Source: Sphingomonas tagetis
Lineage (GTDB): Bacteria; Pseudomonadota; Alphaproteobacteria; Sphingomonadales; Sphingomonadaceae
Direction: 5' to 3'
Assembly: GCF_024211275.1 (NCBI RefSeq)
Contig: NZ_JAMLDX010000001.1
Location: 310,001-374,000, forward strand
DNA: 64,000 nt
Part shown: positions 35,540-43,879 of the stretch, piece after piece
Position numbering within the stretch: the first letter of the stretch is position 1
Layout of the letters: each line of letters opens with the position of its first letter
Notes under the pieces: model-generated
Seen by the model: only the letters and a program-made list of their open reading frames with translations
Databases searched by the model: none
What the model was told of the DNA's origin: nothing
Position numbers and translations under genes: made by a program

Positions 35540-37071
35540 TTCGGCTGGGGTGTGAAACGCAGCGCCTGGATGGTCGGCGGGGTGGTTGGCGCGAGCAGGA
35601 TCTGGCCGTCGAGCTTGCCTCTGATGCAATTCCAGCGGAACGCGGTCGAGAGATTGCCGCTCGGCGCGAGCGGTTCGGCGGTCGGGCATTCGCCGACGAC
35701 GGTCTTCAGGCGGGCAAATTCCTTCGCCCAGTTTTCCGCCGAGCGGTCGAGCAGGAAGTTCATCGCCAGCTTGCCTTCGAGCGGCGCAAGGTTGCCTGAT
35801 GTGTAGGCGGCCCGCGCCGCTTGCTGCATTTCGACAAGCGCTGGAGCTGGCTGGATTGCCGCGCCCCGCAGCTCGCCCGCCTTGAGCAGCGCCAGCGCCG
35901 CGTCCCATACCGGTGCGCTCGGCCCGGCATAGGTGCGGTTGGCGAAGGCGAAGATGCCGACGCCTGCTTCGGGGAGCAGCAGCACATGGCTGCCATAGCC
36001 GGGATAGCCGCCGCCATGGCTGAGCGTCAGGCCGAGGTCGCAATCCACGCCGATCCGCCAGCCCATGCCGTAGGCGCCGGCCTGACGGCAGGTCGTGGCA
36101 TCGCCACCGGGGCGCTGGCGATATTGGACGAAGTTGCTGCCCTGCGCGATCTCACGGATCGTGGCGCGCTTGACCAGCCCCGCGTCCGCCCCGTCGCGCG
36201 CCGGCCAGCCGGAGAGCAGGAAGCGCACCCATTTGGCATAGTCGTTGGCGGTCGTGACGAGTCCGCCCATCGCGTTGAATGCGCCGTCCCGCATCACCGG
36301 TTCGGGCGACCAGGCGTCGTTTTCCCAGCGATAGCCGCGGGCGAGCAACGTGTCGGGGACGTCGCGCACCTCGAAGCCGGTGTCGTTCATGCCGAGCGGG
36401 CGCAGGATCGTGCGCTCGACATAGGCGCGGTAGGGCATGCCGCTGACGTTCGAGACGATGCGGCCGAGCAGCGCATAGCCATAGTTGGAATATTCGTGGC
36501 CGCTTTGCGGCGCGCGGCTGAACGGCACGCCTTGCGCGATCATGCGGGTGAATTCGGGCTGCGTGAGCACCTGCTGGCGGTCGCCCCATGGATCGTCGGT
36601 GACGAGCCCCGCGACATGGCCGAGCAGGTCGCGCACGCGGATGCGAGGCGAGTCGGTGGTCGGATAGCGCCAGCCGCGCATCTCGGGGACGTATTTCTCC
36701 GCCGGATCGTCGAGCGAGAGCTTTCCCGCATCGCGCAGCGAGAGGATCGCCAGCGCGGTGAATGCCTTGGTCATCGAGGCGATGCGGAAGCGCGTGGTTG
36801 GGCCGACCGGGCGCTTGGCATCGACGTCCTGCACGCCATGAACGCTGAGGAAGACCAGCTTGCCGTCCCTGACCACGCCCCACACCAGCCCCGGAGCATG
36901 GGCCTCGGCCTTCCAGCGGAGGAAGGCGGCATCGGCCTGGCCCAGCACCTCGCCGGTGCGTCCACCCTCCAGCACCGGCTCGCGTTGCGCCATCGCCGGC
37001 GCCGCCGGCAGCAGGAGCAACAATGCGAGCAGCCAGCGGTTGACGAAGTTGACAGTTCTGCCGGGCGTCAT
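35536..37071 (-). CDS. Exported beta-lactamase-fold serine hydrolase
   Basis: A 511-residue protein of the class C beta-lactamase/AmpH-like group. It has a signal peptide (ending PAMAQ), the SxxK motif SMTK at residues 99-102, the YxN motif YSNY at 194-197, and a late HGGG. These are the catalytic positions of serine esterases, peptidases and beta-lactamases; true beta-lactamase activity is not implied. The C-terminal 130 residues (LKAGELRGAAIQPAPALVEM onward) form an extra domain of unknown role. The start at 37071 is the first Met that gives a signal peptide. Confidence 0.87.
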   Translation of the reverse strand: MTPGRTVNFVNRWLLALLLLLPAAPAMAQREPVLEGGRTGEVLGQADAAFLRWKAEAHAPGLVWGVVRDGKLVFLSVHGVQDVDAKRPVGPTTRFRIASMTKAFTALAILSLRDAGKLSLDDPAEKYVPEMRGWRYPTTDSPRIRVRDLLGHVAGLVTDDPWGDRQQVLTQPEFTRMIAQGVPFSRAPQSGHEYSNYGYALLGRIVSNVSGMPYRAYVERTILRPLGMNDTGFEVRDVPDTLLARGYRWENDAWSPEPVMRDGAFNAMGGLVTTANDYAKWVRFLLSGWPARDGADAGLVKRATIREIAQGSNFVQYRQRPGGDATTCRQAGAYGMGWRIGVDCDLGLTLSHGGGYPGYGSHVLLLPEAGVGIFAFANRTYAGPSAPVWDAALALLKAGELRGAAIQPAPALVEMQQAARAAYTSGNLAPLEGKLAMNFLLDRSAENWAKEFARLKTVVGECPTAEPLAPSGNLSTAFRWNCIRGKLDGQILLAPTTPPTIQALRFTPQPN

Positions 37072-37172
37072 GCGCGGACCAGCGGGCCGTTCGCAGGCGT
37101 GAAATGCGGGGCGGAGATCGGAGCCGGTCATCCGCCCACGCAATCAGAGATTTTCCAACATTGGAAGGCTTT

Positions 37173-37673
37173 TCAGCCCGCCAGGAAGGCGTCGAGCTTG
37201 TCGAAGCTGCCGCTCCAGCCGCCGGTCATCGAGTCCATGATGCTGGCGAATTGCGCTTCCTCGTCGGGCGTCGCGCCGATCGGGGTCCAGCGCAGCGTCA
37301 GGCGCGTGCCGTCGCCGTCCTCGGCGAGATCGACCTCGGTGCGCAGGACGTGCGGCCAATGGTCGAAGAATGGCGCCTTGGTGACGTTGCCCGCTTCGTC
37401 GGCGAAGCTCTGGTCATAGACCAGCCGGTGCGGACGGCGGAGTTCAAGGTAGCGGCCAATCGTGAACATCGCCCCGCCATCGGCGGTGTCCTGCCGTGCG
37501 TGCATCGTTGCACCCTCGGCGATCTCGCCGCTGAGCACCGTGAGTTGCGCACCGGTCGGCCCCGCCCAGGCCGCCATCTGCGCCGGATCGGCCCAAGCAT
37601 CGAACACGCGTTCGATCGGTGCAGAGAAGCGGCGCTGGATCATGAAGACGGGGGTGATGCGGGTATCGGTCAT
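37173..37673 (-). CDS. SRPBCC/AHSA1-like protein paired with ArsR
   Basis: A 166-residue cytosolic START-like protein of the AHSA1 group (MIQRRFSAPIERVFDAWADP at the start; LTLRWTPIGATPDEEAQFA, then MTGGWSGSFDKLDAFLAG at the end). Its ATG overlaps the TGA of the ArsR gene as ATGA, so the two are co-translated. Such ArsR-SRPBCC pairs are frequent in bacteria; the SRPBCC partner usually has no known ligand. No signal peptide. Confidence 0.85.
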   Translation of the reverse strand: MTDTRITPVFMIQRRFSAPIERVFDAWADPAQMAAWAGPTGAQLTVLSGEIAEGATMHARQDTADGGAMFTIGRYLELRRPHRLVYDQSFADEAGNVTKAPFFDHWPHVLRTEVDLAEDGDGTRLTLRWTPIGATPDEEAQFASIMDSMTGGWSGSFDKLDAFLAG

Positions 37674-37999
37674 TTCTCGTCTCCCTGAGCGAGCTTGGAA
37701 AGATAGGCGTCGAGCCGGTCGAATTTCGCATCCCAGTCGCCGCCGAGCAGCTCGAGCCATTTGGCGGGCTCGGCGATGGCTTCGCGCTTGAGACGGCGGG
37801 GCCGGGATTGAGCGGCGCGGCTGGTCTCGATCAGGCCGGCGCGTTCGAGGACGCGCAGATGCTTGGAGATGGCGGGCTGGCTGAGCGCGAACGGCTGAGC
37901 GAGGTCGGTGACCGAGGCTTCGCCCTTCGCGAGGCGCGCGAGAATGGCCCGGCGGGTCGGGTCGGCCAAGGCGGCGAATTTGAGGTCAAGCGATTCCAT
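37670..37999 (-). CDS. ArsR-family transcriptional regulator
   Basis: A 109-residue winged-helix repressor: FAALADPTRRAILARLAKGE, then the recognition region VTDLAQPFALSQPAISKHLRVLERAGLIE. No metal-binding CxC motif (ELCVCDL) is present, so it is not a metal sensor of the ArsR type; it belongs to the AHSA1-linked group. The start MESLDLKFAAL at 37999 was chosen because upstream codons are AT-rich promoter sequence. It probably represses its own operon through the imperfect dyad just upstream. Confidence 0.88.
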   Translation of the reverse strand: MESLDLKFAALADPTRRAILARLAKGEASVTDLAQPFALSQPAISKHLRVLERAGLIETSRAAQSRPRRLKREAIAEPAKWLELLGGDWDAKFDRLDAYLSKLAQGDEK

Positions 38000-38009
38000 A
38001 GCCGAGAGT

Positions 38010-38033
38010 TTATATAACTGATTGGATATGTAA
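38010..38033. promoter_or_regulatory. Probable ArsR operator and promoter
   Basis: An AT-rich imperfect dyad (half-sites ttatataactga and ttggatatgtaa, matching at 8 of 12 positions when one is inverted) 10 bp before the ArsR start. It stands out from the GC-rich surroundings and probably includes the -10 element. Confidence 0.55.
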
Positions 38034-38070
38034 AGTGGAACTGCATGACGCGGACCGTCAGAAAACCCAT

Positions 38071-38178
38071 CGTCACCCCAGCCTTGTGCCGGGGTCCACT
38101 GCGCCTCAAGCGATGCAGGCGACAAAGTTAGGACGTGGCGAGCGGCATGGTGGACCCCGGCACAAGGCCGGGGTGACG
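38071..38178. repeat. Large inverted repeat, 29-bp arms, upstream of the ArsR gene
   Basis: Arms at 38071-38099 and 38150-38178 match at 28 of 29 positions around a 50-bp spacer; each contains gccttgtgccggggtccac or its complement. A fragment of similar sequence (gccgggatgacgg) follows at about 38209. I recall such elements as widely dispersed in sphingomonad and other alphaproteobacterial intergenic regions. No protein-coding signal is seen in the 217 bp between the ArsR gene and rimM. Confidence 0.85.
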
Positions 38179-38250
38179 GAGAAGTGTGGGGAGAGCAACG
38201 GCCAGTCAAGCCGGGATGACGGGAAGTGTGCGTGGGGAACGCGGTGGCAC

Positions 38251-38727
38251 TTACTCGGCCCAGCCGTCGGCGACGGTCAGCGTCGTGTCGTCCCAGGCGG
38301 GCACGGCTTCGGGGCGCATCGGGATCATGAAGCGCTTGCCGTCGGGCTTCTCGATTTCGATCACATCGCCCGCGCCGAAATTCTCGACGGTCACGACCGT
38401 GCCGATCGCCGCGCCGTTTTCCGCGACAGCGGGAAGGCCGATCAAATCGGCGTGATAATATTCGCCATCGGCCAGCGGCGGCAACGCATCGCGCGGGACG
38501 CTGAGTTCGGTGCCGCGCAGCGCCTCGGCGGCGTTGCGGTCGGCGACTTCGGCGAAGCGCGCGATCGCGCCGTTATTGCCGGGACGTACCGATTTGAGCG
38601 TCAGCGCGCCGCCGTTGAAGCGGCGGTGCACCGACAGGTCCTCGGCGAAGACCTTGAGACGGACCTCCCCCGTCACGCCGTGCGCGCCGATGACGACAGC
38701 GAGCGTGACAGGAGAGTCCTTGGCCAA
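38251..38727 (-). CDS. rimM: 16S rRNA processing factor RimM
   Basis: A 158-residue factor for late 30S assembly, binding S19. The N-terminal barrel VTLAVVIGAHGVTGEVRLKV and the C-terminal PRC barrel (YYHADLIGL, then RFMIPMRPEAVPAWD) are visible. It starts at a TTG (38727), four bases after the rpsP stop, with GAGGG upstream. The usual next gene, trmD, is not adjacent here. Confidence 0.94.
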   Translation of the reverse strand: MAKDSPVTLAVVIGAHGVTGEVRLKVFAEDLSVHRRFNGGALTLKSVRPGNNGAIARFAEVADRNAAEALRGTELSVPRDALPPLADGEYYHADLIGLPAVAENGAAIGTVVTVENFGAGDVIEIEKPDGKRFMIPMRPEAVPAWDDTTLTVADGWAE

Positions 38728-38730
38728 GGC

Positions 38731-39357
38731 TCAGCCCTCGGCCTTTTCCTCGGTGGCTTCGGCGGCCGGAGCCTCCTCAGCGGCAGGCGCCTCGGCAGCA
38801 GCTTCCTCAGCAGGTGCTTCGGCAGCGGCTTCCTCGACCGGAGCCTCGGGGGTCGCTTCCTCGATCGCCTCGGCGGCGACTTCGACGGTCTCGGCCTGAG
38901 CTTCCTCGACCGCTGCCTCCTCGGCAGGGGCCTCTTCAGCGGCTGCTTCGACGGCGGGCTCTTCGACCACCGGCTCCGGCGCAGGCGCGGCAGCGGCCTC
39001 GGCGGCGGCTTCCTCGGCTGCCTTCAGCTTCTCGGCACGCTCCTCGGCGCGCTCGACGGCCTTCTCGCCCGGCTTGCCCTTGGTCGGGTTGTTCTTCGCG
39101 GCGCGCTCCTTGACGCCGAGCACGTCGAGGAAGCGGGCGACGCGGTCGGTCGGCTGCGCGCCGACGCCCAGCCAATGCTTGGCGCGGTCGGTGTCGAGGA
39201 TGATGCGCTTCTCGTCATCCTTGGCGAGCAGCGGGTTGTAAGTGCCGATCTTCTCGAGGAACTTGCCGTCACGCGGGCTGCGCGCGTCGGCAACGACGAT
39301 GCGGTAATAAGGGCGCTTCTTCGAACCGCCACGCGACAGACGCATGCTGAGTGCCAT
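38731..39357 (-). CDS. rpsP: 30S ribosomal protein S16 with long acidic tail
   Basis: The S16 domain occupies about residues 1-85 ([22 protein letters not shown], then KIGTYNPL, and [20 protein letters not shown]). It is followed by a basic linker with [12 protein letters not shown] and then by about 94 residues (115-208) made almost only of Ala, Glu, Pro and Val. Family members are typically 80-95 residues. The tail is open, in-frame and codon-consistent with the rest. The gene follows ffh and precedes rimM by 3 bp. Confidence 0.95.
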   Translation of the reverse strand: MALSMRLSRGGSKKRPYYRIVVADARSPRDGKFLEKIGTYNPLLAKDDEKRIILDTDRAKHWLGVGAQPTDRVARFLDVLGVKERAAKNNPTKGKPGEKAVERAEERAEKLKAAEEAAAEAAAAPAPEPVVEEPAVEAAAEEAPAEEAAVEEAQAETVEVAAEAIEEATPEAPVEEAAAEAPAEEAAAEAPAAEEAPAAEATEEKAEG

Positions 39358-39395
39358 GGTATTTCTTCCTTCTTCGTAATTCTAAACGGTTGAAA

Positions 39396-40907
39396 CTATT
39401 TCTTCTTGTTCAAAAGCTTGGCGAGGTCGGGCGGCAGGTCCGCGCCGCCGGGCAATCCCGGCAGGCCGCCACCGGGGCCGCCCAATTTGCCCATCATGTC
39501 GCCCATCGCGGGACCGCCGAGCGCATTGCCGAGGCCGCCAAGTCCGCCTCCTGGGCCGCCCTTGCCGAGCATCCCCAGCATCCCCTTGAGACCGCCCATC
39601 TTCTTGATGCGCTTCATCGCGGTGGACATTTCCTGGTGCATCTTGAGCAGCTTGTTGACGTCCTGAACGGTCGTGCCCGAACCCTTGGCGATGCGGATCT
39701 TGCGCTTGGCGTTGATCAGCTCGGGCTTGGTGCGCTCCTTGGGCGTCATCGACGTGATCATCGCGTCCATGCGCAGCAGGATGCGCTCGTCGACCGCGCC
39801 ATTGGCCATCGCCTGCTGCGCCTTCTTCATGCCGGGGATCATGCCGGCGAGCGCGCCGATGCCGCCCATGCGGCGCATCTGGCCGAGCTGGCTGCGCAGG
39901 TCGTTCATGTCGAACTGACCCTTGGCGAGCCGCGCCGCCATCTTCTCGGCGTCTTCGGCCTCGATCGCCTGCGCGGCCTTTTCGACCAGCGACACGACGT
40001 CGCCCATGCCGAGGATGCGGCCGGCGACGCGCTGCGGGTGGAACGGCTCGATCGCGTCGAGCTTCTCGCCGACACCGGCGAACTTGATCGGCTTGCCGGT
40101 GACGGCGCGCATCGACAGCGCCGCGCCGCCGCGCGCATCGCCATCCATGCGGGTGAGCACGACGCCGGTCAGCGGCACCTGCTCGCCAAAGCTTTGCGCG
40201 ACGTTGACGGCGTCCTGACCGGTCAGGCTGTCGACGACGAGCAGGATTTCCTGCGGCTTGGAGATATCGGCGACCGCCTTCATCTCGTCCATCAATTGCT
40301 GGTCGACGTGGAGACGGCCCGCGGTGTCGAGCATCAGCACGTCGAAGCCCTGAAGCTTCGCGGCCTGGAGCGCGCGGCGGGCGATATCGACCGGCTGCTG
40401 CCCGGCGACGATCGGGAGCGTCGCGCCCTCGATCTGCGTGCCGAGGATCGCGAGCTGCTCCTGCGCGTTCGGGCGGTTGACGTCGAGCGACGCCATCATG
40501 ACCTTCTTGCCCTGCTTCTTCAGAAGCTTGGCAAGCTTGGCGGTGGTGGTGGTCTTGCCCGAGCCTTGCAGGCCGACCATCATCACGACGGCGGGCGGGG
40601 TGACGTCGAGTTCGAGTTCGGCCGTATCGGGGCCGAGCATTTCGATCAGCGCGTCGTTGACGATCTTGACGACCTGCTGGCCCGGCGTGATCGAGCGGAG
40701 GACCTGCTGGCCGACGGCCTTTTCGGTGACGCTGTCGACGAAGCTGCGTGCGACCGGCAGCGCGACATCGGCCTCGAGCAGCGCGATCCGCACTTCGCGC
40801 ATCGCGGTCCGCACATCCGCTTCGGTCAGCGCGCCACGGCCCTTGAGACGGTCGAAAACGCCGCCAAGCCGTTCGCTCAGGCTATCGAACACTCGCTTCT
40901 CCAACAT
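39396..40907 (-). CDS. ffh: Signal recognition particle protein Ffh
   Basis: A 503-residue GTPase that delivers nascent membrane proteins to the membrane. The N-domain, the G-domain with P-loop GLQGSGKTTTTAKL, DTAGR and TRMDGDARGG motifs, and the Met/Gly-rich M-domain (GGLKGMLGMLGKGGPGGGLG in the tail) are all present. The Gly/Met-rich C-terminus is longer than in E. coli. It leads the rpsP-rimM segment with 38 bp between ffh and rpsP. Confidence 0.97.
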   Translation of the reverse strand: MLEKRVFDSLSERLGGVFDRLKGRGALTEADVRTAMREVRIALLEADVALPVARSFVDSVTEKAVGQQVLRSITPGQQVVKIVNDALIEMLGPDTAELELDVTPPAVVMMVGLQGSGKTTTTAKLAKLLKKQGKKVMMASLDVNRPNAQEQLAILGTQIEGATLPIVAGQQPVDIARRALQAAKLQGFDVLMLDTAGRLHVDQQLMDEMKAVADISKPQEILLVVDSLTGQDAVNVAQSFGEQVPLTGVVLTRMDGDARGGAALSMRAVTGKPIKFAGVGEKLDAIEPFHPQRVAGRILGMGDVVSLVEKAAQAIEAEDAEKMAARLAKGQFDMNDLRSQLGQMRRMGGIGALAGMIPGMKKAQQAMANGAVDERILLRMDAMITSMTPKERTKPELINAKRKIRIAKGSGTTVQDVNKLLKMHQEMSTAMKRIKKMGGLKGMLGMLGKGGPGGGLGGLGNALGGPAMGDMMGKLGGPGGGLPGLPGGADLPPDLAKLLNKKK

Positions 40908-41049
40908 GCTCCGGGGACGAAACGCAAAACACGCCGGCGGACGAAACCTCGTCGGCCAGCGTCACCCACATGGGGTGGCAATGCGTCACGTTCCAGGAAC
41001 GATCGAGGGGCCCTTAACGCCCGCAGCCGTCAAACGCAACCGTTGAGCG

Positions 41050-41796
41050 TCAGAGCGACGCCGCCGCCTCGATGATCGGCACGAACTTGTCCGCGGTCAG
41101 GCTCGCGCCGCCGACCAGCGCGCCGTCGACATCGGCGCAGGCGAGCAGCGAGGCGGCGTTCGCGCCATTGACCGAGCCGCCATAAAGGATGCGCAGCTTG
41201 CTCGCAGCGTCCGTGCCGAGCAGGTCGGTCAGCTTCGCGCGGATCGCGCCGTGCATCGCCGCCACGTCGGCCTCGGTCGGGGTGCGGCCGGTGCCGATCG
41301 CCCAGACCGGCTCATAGGCAATGGAAAGCCATGCGCCGTCCGCGCCATCGGGCAGCGAGCCGGCAATCTGTGCGGTGACGACCGCTTCGGCCTGCCCGGC
41401 GTCGCGCTCGTCGAGCGTCTCGCCGACACACAGAATGACGTCGAGCCCGTGACGATGGCCGGCCTCCGCCTTGCCCTTGACGTCAGCATCGGTCTCGCCC
41501 TGATCGGCGCGGCGTTCGCTATGGCCGACGATGACGAGCTTCGCACCCGCCTCGACCAGCATCGGCGCGGCGATGTTGCCGGTGTGGGCGCCGCTGTCAT
41601 TGGCGTGGCAGTCCTGACCGCCGACCGGCATCGCGCCGGCGACTGCGACGGCGGGGGCGATCAGCGTGGCGGGAAGGCCGAGCGCGACATCGACGCCGGG
41701 ATGGGCAGCGGCGGCCGCGGCGATCGCCTCGACCTGCGGCAGCGAGGCCTTGAGGCCGTTCATCTTCCAATTGCCCGCCACCAGTTTGCGCCGCAT
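41050..41796 (-). CDS. tpiA: Triosephosphate isomerase
   Basis: A 248-residue glycolytic TIM barrel. The substrate lysine is in LVAGNWKMNG, the electrophilic His in IVGHSERRAD, and the catalytic Glu and flexible loop in IAYEPVWAIGTGRTPT, with phosphate-binding GGSVNGANA following. The start MRRKLVAGNW at 41796 fits the family and leaves 127 bp to the divergent ppiD. Confidence 0.97.
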   Translation of the reverse strand: MRRKLVAGNWKMNGLKASLPQVEAIAAAAAAHPGVDVALGLPATLIAPAVAVAGAMPVGGQDCHANDSGAHTGNIAAPMLVEAGAKLVIVGHSERRADQGETDADVKGKAEAGHRHGLDVILCVGETLDERDAGQAEAVVTAQIAGSLPDGADGAWLSIAYEPVWAIGTGRTPTEADVAAMHGAIRAKLTDLLGTDAASKLRILYGGSVNGANAASLLACADVDGALVGGASLTADKFVPIIEAAASL

Positions 41797-41923
41797 GCCT
41801 GCCCCTGTCCGTGAATGTCCGAATTTGGACATGCCACTAGGCAAGCCGATCGACGCGCACAAGCTTGATGGAAGCGAGTGGTGACCCTAAAGCACCGCGA
41901 TCCAAGTTTCTGATCGGGACTCC

Positions 41924-43876
41924 ATGCTCACTTTCCTCCGCCGCATCCTGTTCTCGACCGCCGGCAAGATCGTCGCGCTGCTGCTGCTGATCGTCATCGC
42001 GGTGGCGTTCGCGCTGGGCGACATCACCAACCTTGGCGGCGGCGGGGGGCCTTCGGGCGGCGCGCTGGTGCAGGTCGGCGACAAGAAGGTGACCGAGGCC
42101 GAGCTGCGCCAGCGGCTCAAGACCGCGCTCGACCGTGTGCGCCAGCAGCAGCCGATGCTCGACATGACCCAGTTCGTGAACAGCGGCGGGTTCGATCAGG
42201 TGCTCGAACAGATCGTCAATGGCCTCGCGCTCGAGGAATATGCGCGGCGCAACGGCATGGCGGTGTCCAAATCGGCGGTGGACGGCGAAATCGCCTCGAT
42301 CCCGGCGTTCCAGGGGCTCGACGGCAAGTTCAGCCAGGCGAAGTTCGACCAGATCCTCGCGCAGGAAGGGCTGACCGCGGACCAGCTGCGCGCCGATATC
42401 GCGCGCGAGACGCTGGCGCAGTGGCTGGTCGGACCGACGATCGGCGCGACGCAGGTGCCGACGCAGTTCGCGACGCCCTATGCCTCACTGCTGCTGGAGC
42501 GCCGCAAGGGTTCGGTGGGTTACATTCCGATCACGGCGATTGCACCCGGCGCCACGCCGACCGATGCCGAACTGACCGCCTTCTACAAGCGTAACGGCAG
42601 CCGCTACACGCTGCCCGAGCGCCGCATCGTCCGTTACGCGGTGGTCCGTCCCGAGCAGTTCGCCGAGACGGCCAAGGCGACCGACGCGGAGATCGCGGAG
42701 GCCTATCGCAAGGACGCGGCGAAATATGCGGCCTCGACCCGCCGCCAACTTTCGCAGGTGATCGTCGCCGACCAGAACGCCGCCAATGCGCTGGCGGCCA
42801 AGGTCAAGAGCGGCACCGGACTCGCCGCCGCGGCGAGCGCCGCCGGGCTCAAGGCCTCGACGGTCGACAATGCCGAGAAGGCGTCGTTCGCGCGTGCCAG
42901 CAGCCCCGCGATCGCCGATGGCGCCTTCGCCGGCGCACCGGGCACCGTAGTCGGGCCGCTCAAGTCGCCGCTCGGCTGGCATATCGTCAAGGTCGAGAAG
43001 ATCGAACAGGTCGCCGGAAAGCCGCTCGAAGCGGTGCGCGGCGAACTCGCTGCCGAGATCGCCAAGCGCAAGGAGGCCGAGATCCTCGCCGACCTGCGCG
43101 GGCGGATCGACAACGGCCTCGCCAACAATGCGACGTTCGACGAATCGGTCGCCGACGCCAAACTCAAGGCCGAGACGACGCCGGCACTATTCGCCGATGG
43201 CCGTCCGACGCAGGTTTCTGGGCAGGACGCGACGGCCCAGCCCGATCCGATGCTGGCGCAGATCGCGCAGGGCGGCTTCGCGATGGAGCAGAATCAGGAA
43301 CCGCAGCTGATCCCGCTCGGCCAGGACGGCAGCTTCGCGCTGATCAAGGCCGAGCGCATCTTCCCCGCCGCACCGCGCCCGTTCGCCGAAATCCGCGACG
43401 CGGTGGTCAAGGACTTCACCGCCGACCGCCAGCTGCAGGGCGCGCGCAAGGCGGCTGCGGCGGTGCTTGCCGATATCGGCAAGGGAACGCCGATCGCCGA
43501 TGCGCTCAGGAAGACCGGGCTCAGCCTGCCGCCGCTCCAGCCGCTCGACGCGTCGCGCGGCCAGCTGGCGCAGATGGGTGCGCAGTTGCCGGCGCCGGTG
43601 CGGCTGATGTTCAGCATGGCCGCGAAGAAGGCGAAGCTCACCGAATCGCCCAATGGCGGCGGCTATTGGGTGGTGTGGCTCGACGAGATTCAGGAGGGCA
43701 ACGCCGCCGGCAACCAGCCGCTGATCGCGCAGACGCGCGGCCAGCTCGGCCAGATGCTCGGCGCCGAATATGTCGAGCAGTTCGCCGCCGCCGTGCGCAA
43801 GTCGGTCGGCGTCAAGCGCGACGAGGCCGCGATCGCGCGGCTGAAGGCGTCGCTCGGCGGCCAGAGCGGCAACTGA
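41924..43876 (+). CDS. ppiD: PpiD-like peptidylprolyl isomerase / SurA-N-terminal chaperone
   Basis: A 650-residue inner-membrane protein exposed to the periplasm. One membrane anchor (about residues 13-31: AGKIVALLLLIVIAVAFAL) is followed by a SurA-type N-terminal chaperone region, a parvulin-like segment (RQLSQVIVADQNAANALAAKV and GPLKSPLGWHIVKVEKIEQVAGK) and a C-terminal helical part. In E. coli PpiD helps folding at the Sec translocon exit; parvulin activity is often weak. It is followed by trpE with a 3-bp gap, likely a shared transcript. Confidence 0.9.
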   Translation: MLTFLRRILFSTAGKIVALLLLIVIAVAFALGDITNLGGGGGPSGGALVQVGDKKVTEAELRQRLKTALDRVRQQQPMLDMTQFVNSGGFDQVLEQIVNGLALEEYARRNGMAVSKSAVDGEIASIPAFQGLDGKFSQAKFDQILAQEGLTADQLRADIARETLAQWLVGPTIGATQVPTQFATPYASLLLERRKGSVGYIPITAIAPGATPTDAELTAFYKRNGSRYTLPERRIVRYAVVRPEQFAETAKATDAEIAEAYRKDAAKYAASTRRQLSQVIVADQNAANALAAKVKSGTGLAAAASAAGLKASTVDNAEKASFARASSPAIADGAFAGAPGTVVGPLKSPLGWHIVKVEKIEQVAGKPLEAVRGELAAEIAKRKEAEILADLRGRIDNGLANNATFDESVADAKLKAETTPALFADGRPTQVSGQDATAQPDPMLAQIAQGGFAMEQNQEPQLIPLGQDGSFALIKAERIFPAAPRPFAEIRDAVVKDFTADRQLQGARKAAAAVLADIGKGTPIADALRKTGLSLPPLQPLDASRGQLAQMGAQLPAPVRLMFSMAAKKAKLTESPNGGGYWVVWLDEIQEGNAAGNQPLIAQTRGQLGQMLGAEYVEQFAAAVRKSVGVKRDEAAIARLKASLGGQSGN

Positions 43877-43879
43877 GGC

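Noticed and set aside
38034..38250. A small gene in the space between the ArsR gene and rimM
   Set aside because: Open frames there are only read through the inverted repeat; no ribosome site or coding pattern is visible.
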